Shown in pieces: positions 11,052-22,572 of a stretch of 64,000 nt of DNA. The stretch is from Platerodrilus igneus (lineage: Eukaryota > Arthropoda > Insecta > Coleoptera > Lycidae): NCBI GenBank assembly GCA_036346225.1, contig JARFIW010001670.1, positions 3,844,001-3,908,000 on the forward strand, in the 5' to 3' direction. The notes under the pieces are model-generated. The model did no database searches. It saw nothing but the letters and a program-made list of their open reading frames with translations, and was not told the origin of the DNA. The position numbers and the translations under genes are program-made. Each line of letters begins with the position of its first letter. Position 1 is the stretch's first letter.

Positions 11052-11522
11052 TCATTTCGCCACCAAGCCTTTGATTTGACAGTCGAAAATGACTTCCAAC
11101 CTCCTGTATGCTTGACTGTGAACAGATCGGTAACAAAGTTCTTTAACATTGTGGTTGTAAAGCGGCAGAAACAATATCGTTTTTTCATTCGGCAACTTTA
11201 AAAAATCAGCAATTTTCTTCGGAAATTTATAAAAGACGTCTGCCCCCAAAGGTTAGATAATGAATTTTCTTTGTTGGCGATTAACAAAAAACTTCTGATG
11301 ATAAAGGTTTTTTGAGCTCAAAGCGACGTAGTTTCTCGCAATAATCAAACCGCTCACATCACTTTCCTTATGGTTAATGCAAAACGTCCGAGGATCCTTG
11401 GTTTTTATGTCAATGAGTGTGGAGTTTTTAACCGACTTTCGATCATTAACACAAGACGTTTTTACCTCATAATTCATTAGACTGGCACGCTCAAAATAAA
11501 CTTTGTAAACGATAGTAGTCAT
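11052..11522 (-). pseudogene. Uncharacterised frame with one in-frame stop
   Basis: From an ATG at 11,522 one frame stays open for 89 codons, meets a TAA at 11,253-11,255, and continues in the same frame for another 66 codons to 11,052. One stop in 157 codons is unusual in DNA this AT-rich and suggests a decayed gene or transposon piece. Visible features are a lysine-rich, mixed-charge composition and a PKKIADFLKLPNEKTILFLP segment. I do not recognise the family and give no function. Confidence 0.3.
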
Positions 11523-14200
11523 TTGTAGCTTTTTTTAAAAGCTTTGTTACAACCTCTAGTTCAAACACTTTAAATTTTTAGGCTTGTATCCATCCATCAA
11601 TTTTTTCGGTAATATTATTATTTTGCTGTATGAGTAACATTATTTGAAATGGTATTTGTGTATTGCTTATTGTAAGTGTCACTTTTCACTCACGCGCAGT
11701 TTAACTTCAACCTCAAGTAATAAAACGTAATTTTGAGGACCTTACCCCCTTTGATTTTTACAAAAGAAGTATGCCAAAAATACTTTTTCGCTAGAAATAT
11801 TGATCTTTCAGTTTATCATTTTTTTTTAAGTATATTTTCATAAATGGCATAAGATTTTGTAGACAGCCATTTTTGGTCGGTCTGAAACGCCCCTAATCTA
11901 CGTTGGGAGATGAGTTTTCTTCTTTGATTGTGCTCATTTCGCTACACTTTGCAGATGAACAATACTCGAAGCTAAACAGAATACACAAAATTTTGTTAAC
12001 AGCAGCACCATCCATACTAATAAGATTTTATAACGTAATCCGATTAGTATTATCTTTTACATTTTTTTCTTTTTAAAATAAATACTATAGAGACAATAAA
12101 ATTCAATTATTTTTTCGAGCGTAATTAGTCTCACGACCAACGTCTGGACATTAAAAACGCTTTATAATCTTCTATACTGAATAACCATCATACTTTGGTG
12201 ACATATGCTTAATTGTTGTATATAAAAACATTATAAGCATAAATTAAAGCAACATACCCTTGAACCTCAATACAACCCAACTCTGTTCCACATATGTGCA
12301 ATACTCTCACTTTGGGCTTTACATTACTCATTGTAGACTTTTTAATCAAAGCAGCCCAAAAGTTTTTTTCCTAATCAAGCCTGAACGGTATTGAAGATAT
12401 TGTCAATTTTTAGTCCAAATAATATCTTAGCCATTTAACGATATAATTCCAAGGTATCGGGAAGCATTACAGAAATATTTTAATGTAACTTCGGGGCTTA
12501 CGTTTGGAGACAATTTTTTTTTAATTCCAAAAACCTATTGCGTACAATGTTACTATTATAAAGCTTGAAAAATAATTGCTAAATTTAGAAACAAATAAAA
12601 TTACTAGGGCATCTATAAGTATTGAAAACCTCATCTTGGCTCGTCATCACTTCTATCTCTTTTTGGAGGTTTTAAACCATTTCAAAGTCAAACTTTTACT
12701 TTTAAATATAAAACCTTATTTTAATTACGATGTACAACGCATCCTTACTATGCCACCACGTTATTATTAAAATACGTCACACGGGCTATTTTTACTAACA
12801 TTATACGCCGCCGCTATCTTTAATCACGTTAAATTAAATTTTTACACCACCCTGTTTTAATTTTTCAATACTGCAACACCAGGCAAAACATTTTTATTTT
12901 TGAAATTTAACTTGTATCATTCGCGCAATAATTATGGATACACATGTATGTATATAGAGAAATGTTTTTCAATTTTGGTTAGTTTAGAAACCATAGTAAA
13001 AGATTACACAAAAATTTGTATAGAAGCTTAGGTAGTTTACAATTTCTAACTGCGCTATTGCATCATATTGTTAAAGGAAAATACGTAGCACTTCTCTCAA
13101 CCAGTAATTAAAATCGGAACTCCACAATAAACGTATTAAATTCGACAAACATCAACACATTTCATTTTGCTACCGTGGTATCAAGAATATTATCATGCAT
13201 TGCACGTTACCGAAAACATTGTAAATTATTTAAATAAACCAGATCCATAATATGGCATAATATTTGAATGCGTATACACAAACCCCGATGCAGATATTAA
13301 TACCGTGACTTTGTGAACTTACCAGTACATATTTTTCTCATGTACAAAGACGGCCTTGACATAAACCTCAAGTGCAAATTCGAGCGAACTCAATGGGAAT
13401 TAATAGAGCACGGAGTTCCCCGCCCCCGGTGAATTTTAGCTTATAAATAGCATCGAATAAAAATAATAAGAAGCATTATGAACATAATCGATCAGTCATG
13501 CTTTTGTAGCGGTTAGATATCGACCATTAACCAATTTGAGTAATGAATGGTATTAAGTATTTGAAATATTGGTATTTTTTTTTAATATGGGTATGCTAGT
13601 AAAAGCTGCCAAAACGTGTTTGAAACTGCGGATATAAATAACCCATCGTTAAATGCATGTGGCCTGAGTCAGAGGAAGCTTTCAGCAACAATTGTTGGAC
13701 TAAGATCTTACTGCTTTATAACAGGAGTTGTCTTGCTTCAAAGAAGGATGGTCGAATCTTGCCTGTTGTGTAGCACACCGTAATTCAAACAAGCTCTACC
13801 TTCTTATCTGCTTATATTTTGTCGATATATATTGTATTGTTTTCATCTAATCCAGTAATTTTTAAGACTTTTACGTGGTGCACCCTAAATACACAGCAAA
13901 AGATATTAAAACTAAGCGCCCCAATCATGTTCATAGAAATTTACAGAGACCATCAATTTGTTGGATAATTAAATAGATTTAAAATGTTCTTTTCTCAAAT
14001 GATACATTAATTGCTGTAGACATGTTGCTCATGCGTTTTTCTTTAGCTGCTGTAATTTCTTACAAGCAAATAATGATCTGTAATGTCTGCATAAATGTAT
14101 CGTCAGTAAAGTAATAAACAAAATTATAAGAGCAATTGTTGATTTACTTAATTATTACATACATATGCCACAAACATACATAAAAAGAAATAAATGTTAT
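11523..14200. other. AT-rich sequence, no gene seen
   Basis: About 2.7 kb without recognisable coding potential on either strand. The short open frame at 12,576-12,770 has no recognisable feature and looks like chance. Confidence 0.5.
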
Positions 14201-14204
14201 TTTA

Positions 14205-14745
14205 CAAGAATTCTACATCTCAAAATCCCTAGATGTGTAGTTGCAATACACAGTACGTTAATTAAAATTCATTCACCTGCAGGTGACAATGCAACAGTTT
14301 ATTGTATCAAAATCGTTTCTGCATTCAATGTACAAGCTATCTGCGATGCTAAGCTACAAATTTTGAATATCGTACGTAGATGGGCTGGATTTACTCATGA
14401 TTATACAAAGTATGGAAATTCTGCTGTTCGTGTATTTTTTGAGAATGGTTCCTGTGGCAGTGGTGTTCTTGGTAGGAGACGGTAGTTATGCCTTAAAATA
14501 ATATTCAATAACCCTTTTGAATAGTCAAGTTTTAAGAGCAGAGAAATAGTTTAGTGAAGCCCAAAAAGACACGAAATCCAGTTTAACAAGCTTGACATTT
14601 ATAAAAGACGATTTCCAATTTTAGCTCAGGAAAACGTTTAAAGATTCTCAAAGTGGAATCGGTAGAAGTAGCTGCAGCAGTTTTACGCAATACTGCCACA
14701 AAAAAGAACGACAGTTCTCTACTTGTCCGTGTAGAATTATAAGCG
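14205..14745 (+). pseudogene. PIF/Harbinger (HARBI1-like) transposase relic
   Basis: The stretch PRCVVAIHSTLIKIHSP (about 14,230-14,280) corresponds to the family's P-x-C-x-G-A-I-D-G-T-H-I segment, with the catalytic D replaced by H. FNVQAICDAKLQILNIVRRW (about 14,318-14,380) and FTHDYTKY (about 14,390-14,412, with the T-H-D second acidic site) follow, then GDGSYA after a shift near 14,475. Beyond that, pieces correspond to the E-containing A-x-x-x-T-R-N...F-G-x-x-K-x-R-F-P region (14,555-14,620) and to the V-L-R-N-T-A-T-K-K-N end (14,670-14,715). Frameshifts and stops interrupt it after residue ~105. The element is dead. Its terminal repeats were not located. Confidence 0.8.
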
Positions 14746-15009
14746 GAGGTTAACTTTCAGGAATTACATAACTATTTGATAGGTCATAACTCACGTCATG
14801 TAACTGATAATGTTACGAGAAGTTGCTTAATAAGAAACTTTGATGATTTGGCCAACAATTAGAATATTTATAGAAAAGTATTTTTAATAAAAGTCATCAA
14901 TTAATTATAATAAATATTCGGTTATAAAAATTATGATAAAATAAGCCTTATGTATTATACTAATCGTAAATCAATCTAAAATAAAAATGTTTAAGCGTCT
15001 AATAACCAT

Positions 15010-15245
15010 TAATTATAAATATATCTTATTTTAGCTTTTGAAGTTGTATTTTCATTTGTTACTCCTGTATATCTGCCTCGTTGTTTGGATTCTTCTTCAG
15101 ATTTCTCATGCAACTGCCTCATTTTCAGTTGATGTTTTTCCGCCATGTGCTTTAATTTAAGTTTATTTTTCTCTGATAGACATACCTTTGAAAGAACCCA
15201 AACGTTTTTTGAGAAATTTTCTTATTGTGCTTCTCTCCTGCAAAT
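15010..15245 (-). pseudogene. Possible Harbinger accessory (SANT/Myb-like) protein C-terminus
   Basis: On the minus strand, short frames read RKFLKKRLGSF and then LKLKHMAEKHQLKMRQLHEKSEEESKQ in one frame. This is a charged coiled-coil-like stretch of the kind at the end of SANT/MADF accessory proteins. PIF/Harbinger elements commonly carry a second DNA-binding gene, and this one faces the transposase relic about 270 bp away. It is too short and broken for certainty. Confidence 0.4.
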
Positions 15246-15828
15246 TTAGATCAAAGACACAATTAATAAAAAATTGAATTTATTAGGATTATGTATTTAA
15301 AATAGCTAAATCTCAATTTTATGAAATATATTTCCTTGCCTTTTCGTTTTTGAACCGTAATGAGGATAACAGAGAAGTCCTCAGAGTATAGAATGATTGT
15401 TTGCTAAAATCTTTCGCAACTATCGTAAATAACCCATTGTTGATTTTGTTACTAGACGCAGATGTATCCTTTATCCAGGGAAAAGAATACGCATTAATAG
15501 GAAGAGTTATTATTTAGATGTAAAATTTACACATTACGTTTATTATCTACATCACTAGCGTACGAATGATCTGCAATTTTAATAACTTCTTCAAGTTTGA
15601 TAGGAGCTGTGGTGCAGAAATAACAAATTTATATATTCTTAAAATTAATTTGAATTACTTATTACCTAATCAAGCGCTGTCATATTCTGAGGGTAACCAT
15701 TATATACGAACTCCCAAAATTTCAGGGTTTGTCAGATCTGCTTCTCTTAGAATCAACTTCCTCTTACAGTATGAATTCTAGGATTTTGACTGCTTTGTCG
15801 GTGTCTACGGAAATTTTGTTATTGTTTT

Positions 15829-16108
15829 ATCCCTACATTTGATTTTTCCAATGCTCCACCCGAAGGTACTACATTTGCCAGGAAGCGAGGTTTTTTTTAC
15901 CTGGAAATTTTGAATTTTACCGAACCCTTGCTGTTCCAAGCCAGGTGGGGATCTTTAACGTGCGTGACAACACACACACGGGATCTCCATTTTACCTCTC
16001 TTCCGAACGAGAGCATATTTTTGTGAAAAATGCTCGCTTAACATTTTTTAAGCGGACCGTGTCGGGATTTGAACCCGGTACCTTGGGCATAGTAGTTATC
16101 CACTAGAT
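15829..16108 (-). mobile_element. tRNA-derived SINE (copy 2)
   Basis: This is the reverse complement of the 44,135-44,428 SINE. It has the 3' end TTTTCCAATGCTCCACCCGAAGGTACTAC at 15,848-15,876, the TTTACCTGGAAATTTTGAATTT block and the TCTTTAACGTGCGTGACAAC block near 15,950. The AAAATGCTCGCTTAACATTTTTTAAGCGGACCGTGTCGGGATTTGAACCCGG block near 16,025-16,080 includes a readable B box. The 5' head beyond about 16,108 is lost or diverged. Confidence 0.9.
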
Positions 16109-16119
16109 TTGTCGGGGGT

Positions 16120-17765
16120 AGGTGTCTTGAGTCTTCAATTTCTTCATCATGTTGCGGTATTGTTTTCTATGATGGCATCAGATGAAGTGTCTATGGTGTC
16201 GTACATCTTGACAGTAAGCGCTTTACAGTGTTCATATAGAGTGTCTATACTTAGCTCCCCCCTAATCATTTTGTTTCCAACGAACCATGGTGTGCCTGTA
16301 ATGCTGCGCAACATTTGGTGGCTTCTATTTTTCGTATGTTTGTATCGTTGATGTATGTTATCCATACTGGCGAAGGTAGCTAACGATAGGTCGCAAGTAC
16401 ATCTTGTAAATCTGCAGTCTCGTGTCTAGTAGAAGTTGGCTTCGATACCTGAGTGAAATGTAAAAGTAACCTCAGGCTCGCTAGGATTTCATGAAGATTT
16501 TGTTTAGATGTTTGGTGAAGTCCGGGTTGAAGACGATTTTAATTGCTAGGTTTTTAACTTGTGCTTTCCATTCGATGTTTCGTCCGTCGAGCGTCAAATG
16601 TTGTTGTAGTAATGCACTATATCGAGAAAACATTATGGCTTGTAATTTCTCCAGATTAAGGGCAATCATCAGTTGCTAAAATCACTCAGATAGTTGGTAT
16701 AACTGCCTTTGTAGTAGTGTTGTAGCGCGGGATGAGCATTTTTATCGAACTTGAAAATTGTATCATCCAACGTACATTACGCATTTGGTGTCCTTCAAGT
16801 TTGACATGTCATGCAGGTAGGCGTTGAGGAGAGTCGGTGATATCGGAAAACCCTAGCAGTTATTTGCACCAATCGGAATATTTTGTTTTCGACTCTAAAC
16901 TGCAAGGTCACTTTGTTAACAGTTTGCTATGAGTTGAATGTAGGTTTTAAGAAGAAAAGTCCATAGAACTAGACCTTGTCAAAAGCGTTTTTTATGCCGA
17001 TGGAGATTGCCACGGTGACTCTCCCCCAGTTGGAATTCCTGGCGATTTGTTCTATTACTCGGATGATTAGAAGTGTCGCGGAATGGTTTTCCTTGAAACC
17101 AAGCTGTTTAGGTTTGTTTTGTAGAAGCGGATTTATCCCGACAAGTAGAAGTCATGCAAAGATTTTGGATATTAAATTTAAGAGAAAGCCCGGTTTGTAG
17201 TTTTCGACTTGGACTATTGATTATCCGGGTTTCAATATCATTATGACTATGGCCGATTTCCATGCTTCGGTCAAGTGTCTGTAAATTATTGTACAATTGA
17301 AGATTCTTGTGATATAGGCAATCTTGCTGGTTGGTAGCAGTTTCATTGCGTAGTGGTTAATACCACCAGGTCAAGAACCCTTGCGTTTATACTGTTCGGC
17401 AATAGTTTTCTTGACTTCTGTTGGATTTATTACCGGGATTTTCTCTTCCGGTTGTGACATGTTGAGCTGCTCCACTGTATTGTTGGCCAACTCTTCATTT
17501 TGTGGCTCCAAAGTTAAATTGTCCGCTAACGTGTTTTACAGCGTTTCAGCAAATTTGTTGGCTCTTTCTTCGACGTCATACATTTTTCCGTGTGGTACCT
17601 TCAAAGGAGCTGCACTTGTGTTCTTCTTGAACTTGATGATCCTGTTTATGCAAAAAAGGTTGTCGATAGTTTCTAAGGTTGCGTTGACATATTTGTTCTA
17701 TGCGGGTATTGTGCTCATTCAGCATATTTCTGATGCCTTTTTGGATGTTGTTTAGTGGCGTTTTA
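16120..17765 (-). pseudogene. Jockey-like LINE reverse transcriptase relic
   Basis: Read on the minus strand, pieces of one polypeptide appear in the right order from high to low coordinates. A block equivalent to the RT fingers lies near 17,110-17,290 (SPSRKLQTGLSLKFNIQN, then CRDKSASTKQT and a Q-x-G-F segment). Motif A remains (a K-x-A-F-D-K-V-W piece) lie near 17,000. LNLEKLQAIMFSR and LDGRNIEWKAQVKNLAIKI follow at 16,540-16,665, matching the L-N-x-x-K-T-x...W-x-x-x-V-K-Y-L-G region. The C-terminal RSITGTPWFVGNKMIRGEL block is at 16,250-16,310, matching the Jockey-type P-W-Y-V-R-N...R-D-L end. Many frameshifts and stops show a dead copy. The SINE copy 2 lies right at its 3' side. Confidence 0.8.
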
Positions 17766-18570
17766 ATTACCGGTCATATTGCGATAATTGTCGTTTCCAT
17801 TGAAACAATAAAAGCCAATTATTATAGCAAATGCATTCCATTCACTTTTTGCTAATAACCTTAACTTGTTAAAGTTATATGCAACTTTAGAGTATGTTTC
17901 TAACTTTATAATAACCTAATATATATTACAGGGTATCTCTTTCTGACATGTACTATAGGTATCTCAAGCCATTGGAATATTCGGTTAAATTAATATTCTT
18001 TGTATTGGTCAATAATCTATAGACAGATTTGACTTATTTATAATTTTTCAATTATTGCAAAAAAATGTAATCGTATCATTTTCGTTTATACTTATTCAAC
18101 AGTAAACCAATTAAGCTAAACATTGTAACTAAAGCATTATAGAAGCACTTTTTTACAAGGAATTTTTATCTGCCGTTTTACTTTTCATGGTAACCAGATG
18201 CACGAGTTCCACACTTACTTTGTTTTTATTCATTATATATTGCATATTTGCAGTTTTGAATACAACTTTTTTTGATTGCAATGATGAACCACATAACATA
18301 ATAAAATTTTACATTTTAAACAAAATGTTATACCGTTAGATTTTGTGTTTGACATCTAAAGAAGAAGGATAGTAATTATATTCTCTTAATACCTTAATAG
18401 AAGCAAAGAAGTTTCCAAGCACAATCTGATTTAAACTTTACATTCGTATATATTTTTTTTTACACTTTACTTGTGCATACTTACACATTTCTGAGTGATT
18501 TGATAGCATGCCACATGTACGTCTTAAATGGAATAAAGTTTTTGTAACCATCAAACTCTCTTCAACTGAC
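17766..18570. other. AT-rich sequence, no gene seen
   Basis: About 0.8 kb with no recognisable frame. It may contain more of the P-like element described next. Confidence 0.4.
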
Positions 18571-19110
18571 AAAATCAGACATTTTACTTAGTTATTATAG
18601 CTGGTAAATAATACCCGTTCCAAAACATTTTTTCCTGGACACTTTCGAGCAAATTTAGAGTGCCAATTTAGTACATCGAAGTAGTGATTAAAAAACTGAG
18701 TCACTTCAGCAGCTTTGTCCAGCAACAAATTTTTAGTAAATGCCCAATTGCTCCCAAATACTCTCTTACTTGTGCAGTTGAGTTTGGCAGTACTTCCACG
18801 TCTAATAATACTGATCTTTGCGTATTTATTTTCACCATAATATGCTAGTAGTAGTATGTCAGCTTAGAAATAAATGTTAACTCCGATATAGAAATATTCA
18901 ATAATGCTTCAAAGTAGGTGACATTAATTACATTTCCATCAATAGAAGGGCCATGAACAATTACAAGATTTTGTAGGATTGTAAGGTGAGGTACAGCCGA
19001 ATAAACAAAAATCGTAGAACAATGATCACCTAGAAGAAGAAAAAATCTTTTCTTTTTTGTAGCACGTTCAATACATATAATAAAATAAGCTATGAAAAAC
19101 TTTCGCACCT
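18571..19110 (-). pseudogene. P-element/THAP9-like transposase relic
   Basis: On the minus strand an open frame (19,108-18,845) contains IFVYSAVPHLTILQNLVIVHG followed by IDGNVINVTYFEALLNIS. This has the layout of the D-V-P-H-L-x-K-x-x-R-N-N-L...I-D-G...W-x-x-I segment of P-type transposases, with the D of D-V-P-H changed to A. After frame breaks, 18,780-18,600 gives FGSNWAFTKNLL and AAEVTQFFNHYFDVLNWHSKFARK, corresponding to the V-x-x-x-x-A and F-I-x-x-x-x-x-L-F-D-x-x-N-S segment. The order and spacing fit, and the copy is broken. Alternative: another DDE-type transposase, but the V-P-H...F-D-x-L-N pair favours P/THAP9. Confidence 0.65.
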
Positions 19111-19359
19111 AAGATAAACAAAGTAAAAATGACAACTAGATTAATATTTATTTATTTATTTATCTCGGGGGTAGAATGAAAATGGTTACATTACACGTTG
19201 CGAATGCCATTTTAAGTGCACGGAGTTTTTAACTAGGCTCGGCTACTTTTATGCTTCGCCTCGGCTATTTAAAAACATCTCACGCCTAAAAATGTACTTT
19301 TGCAGCGTGTATTGTAAACTGTTGCAGCTTTCATAGTATTAAATAAGGGAAACAGCAAA

Positions 19360-19824
19360 GATTGCTTACCAGCTGAGCTTTTAAAAAAATGTAGTTATAG
19401 TAATAAAAATGTAGTTAACAAATTCTTTGAGTGTTATTAATGCAGAGTTAAATTTCATGTGTCATATGGTGAAAGAAATAATTCAGTTTTAAAATCCTCA
19501 ACAAAGAAAAAAGTATTTTTATGTAACTCTTGTATTAAATCTGTGAGTGATAAAAAGGAGTGCAATGAGGCCAATAACATAACTGATAGATCAACTCTAG
19601 TTATTAAGGATTTACCCACATTATGTAAAAATAAAATTTTCCAGATCTTATTAAGACAATTAATAAATGAAGAAATACATCTTCTCTTGAATGAAATTAA
19701 GAATTTAAAGAATAAATTTATATGTCTAACTGAAAGTGATACAGATTTAATTAAATTACTCGCCAGGGCTAAGCAATTTACTGAATTGTTTGCAAATAGG
19801 AAATCAAAAAGTCAAGTACGATAA
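19360..19824 (+). pseudogene. LINE ORF1 fragment with PHD/zinc-finger-like cysteines
   Basis: After a frame break near 19,460, an open frame of 121 codons runs to 19,824. Together with the codons just before, it shows cysteine and histidine pairs (C-S-Y-S-N..., F-E-C-Y-Y-C-R-V-K-F-H, then F-L-C-N-S-C-I) spaced as in the PHD-type fingers that begin ORF1 of CR1-like LINEs. The rest is helical and lysine/glutamate-rich (LLRQLINEEIHLLLNEIKNL), as expected for a coiled coil. ORF1 proteins bind the LINE RNA. The role here is inferred from position upstream of the endonuclease frame and from the cysteines; direct family matching is needed. Confidence 0.5.
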
Positions 19825-20539
19825 GACTTCCAATAGCATCAGATCAGAAAATAATGATTATAGTACAGATGGTATTCAGTTGAAAAGAACATAAATAATG
19901 AAATCTTTTCACCAAATGTTGGACGTACAAGTGGTCTACATCTACATATGGAAATGTGACTAAGAATTTTTTACCGCATGACTTTGTCGATAGATACAAA
20001 TTTCAATTTTAAAACAAAGTTTGTAACATCGAATGCAATTTCAAAATAATAAATTACTACTTAAGTTAAAAATAAAATGATTATAGGGACTGGTGCTAAA
20101 CCCCTAGATGAAAATGAACATCAAAGAGATGGCAACGATGGTTTTGTATTGGTTGAAAGTAGAATTAGAAAATCAAATTCTCACCACTAGAGTCAACCCA
20201 ACGGTTGGCATGCATAAAATTATAAAATAAGTGGATCTTAAGCAACAAGCTATAGTTGCATTGCCAAATAATGTAATAATAATTAAATTAGTATCATGAT
20301 TTCCCGACTATTACAGTTCTTTCAAAATTTTAATTAACGGTGATCTTGTCACAACACTAATGAATTCTTAATCCTGGTCTGAAAAAATCGCAATCCAAAA
20401 TTTTTTTAATAAAAGCCTTAACAAAAATGATTTGAAAGGGAGTAATAGAAATCTACAAAAAAGTCAGTGAATGGTAAAAGAAAGTAGGATTTTCTGAATA
20501 TTGCTAAGATACTACGTATGAGCCTGAAATATTAGGCGT

Positions 20540-20832
20540 TACTATCAAAATGTGCAAGACGAAATTAAATTCATGTTATATAATTTTGACTATGATGTAA
20601 TAGGTTTTACTGAAACTTGGTTGAATCAGTCAGTGCAGAATGCATATCATCTTAGCATTTGCAGATGCGATCGAAACAAGATAGTGTCAAGAAAAAGTGA
20701 GGGTGGGGGAGTATTATTGGGTTTTAAAAATAACAGCAATGTCCATTTGACTAAAGGTTGTATATTCAATGCTGCAGTTGAAGGTCTTTGTACAAAATAG
20801 AATTGAAAAACAATGAGTTATATATTTTTTGC
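20540..20832 (+). pseudogene. LINE ORF2 endonuclease N-terminal fragment
   Basis: The frame reads NFDYDVIGFTETWLNQSVQN, followed by CRCDRNKI and KSEGGGVLLGFKNN. These match the apurinic-type endonuclease of CR1/Jockey LINEs: the Y-D-V-I-x-x-T-E-T-W-L segment with the catalytic E, then Y-R-C-D-R-N and G-G-G-V-L-I. After a stop near 20,798 the reading ELYIFCCLYIPP continues the domain up to the SINE insertion at 20,847 and resumes at 22,698 as PNTTFMI. The rest of the endonuclease is missing, so this copy is inactive. Confidence 0.75.
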
Positions 20833-20846
20833 TGTTTATATATTCC

Positions 20847-21142
20847 CCTACGTTTGATTTTCCAATGCTCCACCCGAACGTCTACATTGGCAAAGAAGTG
20901 AGGTTTTTTTTATCTGAAAATTTTGAATTTTGCCGAATTCTTGCTGTTTCAAGCAAGGTATGGATCTTTAACGTACGTGACAACGCTCACACGGGACCTA
21001 CATATTTTACCTTTCATCCAAACGAGGGCGTATTTTTGTGAAAAATGTTTGCCTAAAATTTTTCAAGCGGACTGTGTTGGGATTCAAAACAGAGACTTTG
21101 GACATGTAGTCTCAAGCATACCAACTACGCCACGAAGCCGTC
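20847..21142 (-). mobile_element. tRNA-derived SINE (copy 3), full length with target duplication
   Basis: A nearly full-length copy. It has the 3' end CTACGTTTGATTTTCCAATGCTCC, the central TTTAACGTACGTGACAAC block, the AAGCGGACTGTGTTGGGATT block with a damaged B box, and the head CCAACTACGCCACGAAGCCG (A box on the minus strand). It is flanked by TGTTTATATATTCC at 20,833-20,846 and 21,144-21,157, a 14-15-bp target-site duplication. Confidence 0.92.
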
Positions 21143-21278
21143 CTGTTTATATATTCCTTACATGTGTTTTTCCACCCGAAGGTACTACATTGACTAGGAA
21201 GCGAGTTTTTTTTACCTGGAAAATTAGGAATTTTGCCAAACCCTTGCTGTTCCAAGCAAGGTAGGGAGCTTTAACGTG

Positions 21279-22572
21279 ATCCACAACACGTAGCAGCAGA
21301 TCAAGGGGAAAACAAAGAAGGACACACCAAAAAAACTACAGCTCAGGACTACCTAGTATAAGGCATTGATTCATTTTTTAATTTGAACATTAACTATATT
21401 TTCTATATTTTGTAAGGAGTCAACAAAAATATTTCATACGTAAAAAATTTACGTAAAAAAGAGGAAAGGTCTTGACGTTCTAGATTTTTCAGTAATAGTG
21501 TCATTTTTGGTGGCTTTAAATTAAAGAAAGGGAGATATAATTTTGGAGATAAATAATCTAAATATTATTAATTGCTTCAAGGGTTTATTTGTCATATAGT
21601 AAAACTGTGAAGTGTAGATATTTTCTTTTTATTACACAAATATTGATCGACTTCGTTTTATCATTCTAAACAGGAAAAGAGGTTAATTATTTGATTATCG
21701 TAACGTTGTGCACTATGTGTGAGTTAAACTGAGCTAGCCGTGGCATAATTAAAATTAGAATTTTAGAGAAAGACACAGAGCTGTGGCCGACAGCAGGAAA
21801 CTAGACATTTATTACATCGGAGTGCAGCGTCATCATATCAAATAAATCTGGCTGTCCAAGCCTGGGGCTCGAACTAAATCAAATAAATTTGGCGACACGA
21901 CCGTGGGTCTAGAATAGAACAAAATAAAATTGCCATACCAAGTTTGGGGCTCGAACTAAATCAAATAAATTATAGGACAATCCAATCGTAGGGACACGAA
22001 ATTTCAGAAAATAAAATTATCAAATCAGCACTGGGATTATAATTAAAAAGTTGTAATTTGAGAAAGACTTCACGCAAAAATTACAAGAACTAGAAAATTC
22101 AGAGAAATTTGTATATTAATTAAATTTAGGAATTCCAAGCAAACAACAGATAAATTTATAAATTTATTTTAGTACTTAAAGTTTAGTGTAAAAATAATTT
22201 TTCAAAAAAAAAGAATACAAGAAACTAGAGAGGCACTGACAAATCAAGAAGTGGAAATAGGATCCCAAGAGAGTATAATCATCCAGGATATGCAAATTGA
22301 AGTTAAGGAAAGGACATTTAAAAGCAGTTTTAGCGAGCAACAGCAGACCTCATAAGAAGCAAAATTATGTCAATTTTAATGGCACTAAATAATAAAATGG
22401 ACAAAAATGAAGAGGCCATGAAAAACATGACGATATGAGGAAAATGTAGAAAAACTAGGCAAAAAAATAAAAATTCTAAGTTATGGTTTAAGGGAAGCCA
22501 ACCAAACAATAGCGGAGTTGAGTGCCCAAATGCAAAAGAAAATTGTGAGAATTACGGATTAAATCGACTGTG
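21279..22572 (+). mobile_element. LTR retrotransposon 5' leader and gag-start fragment
   Basis: This insertion splits SINE copy 4. Its middle part has TGG-starting stretches of primer-binding-site type (for example TTTGGCGACACGACCGTGGG at 21,888-21,907) within a 41-bp tandem repeat. Downstream, frames read ENVEKLGKKIKILSYGLREANQTIAELSAQMQKK (22,440-22,545), a charged coiled coil like the start of gypsy-type Gag, preceded by KMDKNEEAMKN near 22,400. No LTR pair or pol was seen and the exact ends are uncertain. The Gag assignment rests on composition and context. Confidence 0.5.
21838..22040 (+). repeat. 41-bp tandem repeat with primer-binding-site-like units
   Basis: Units begin at 21,838, 21,879, 21,920 and 21,961, with a degraded fifth after 22,002. 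Each has a (T)CAAATAAAT start, then a TGGC-type segment, then a G-rich (GGGGCTCGAACTAAA) end. The period is 41 bp. Confidence 0.8.
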
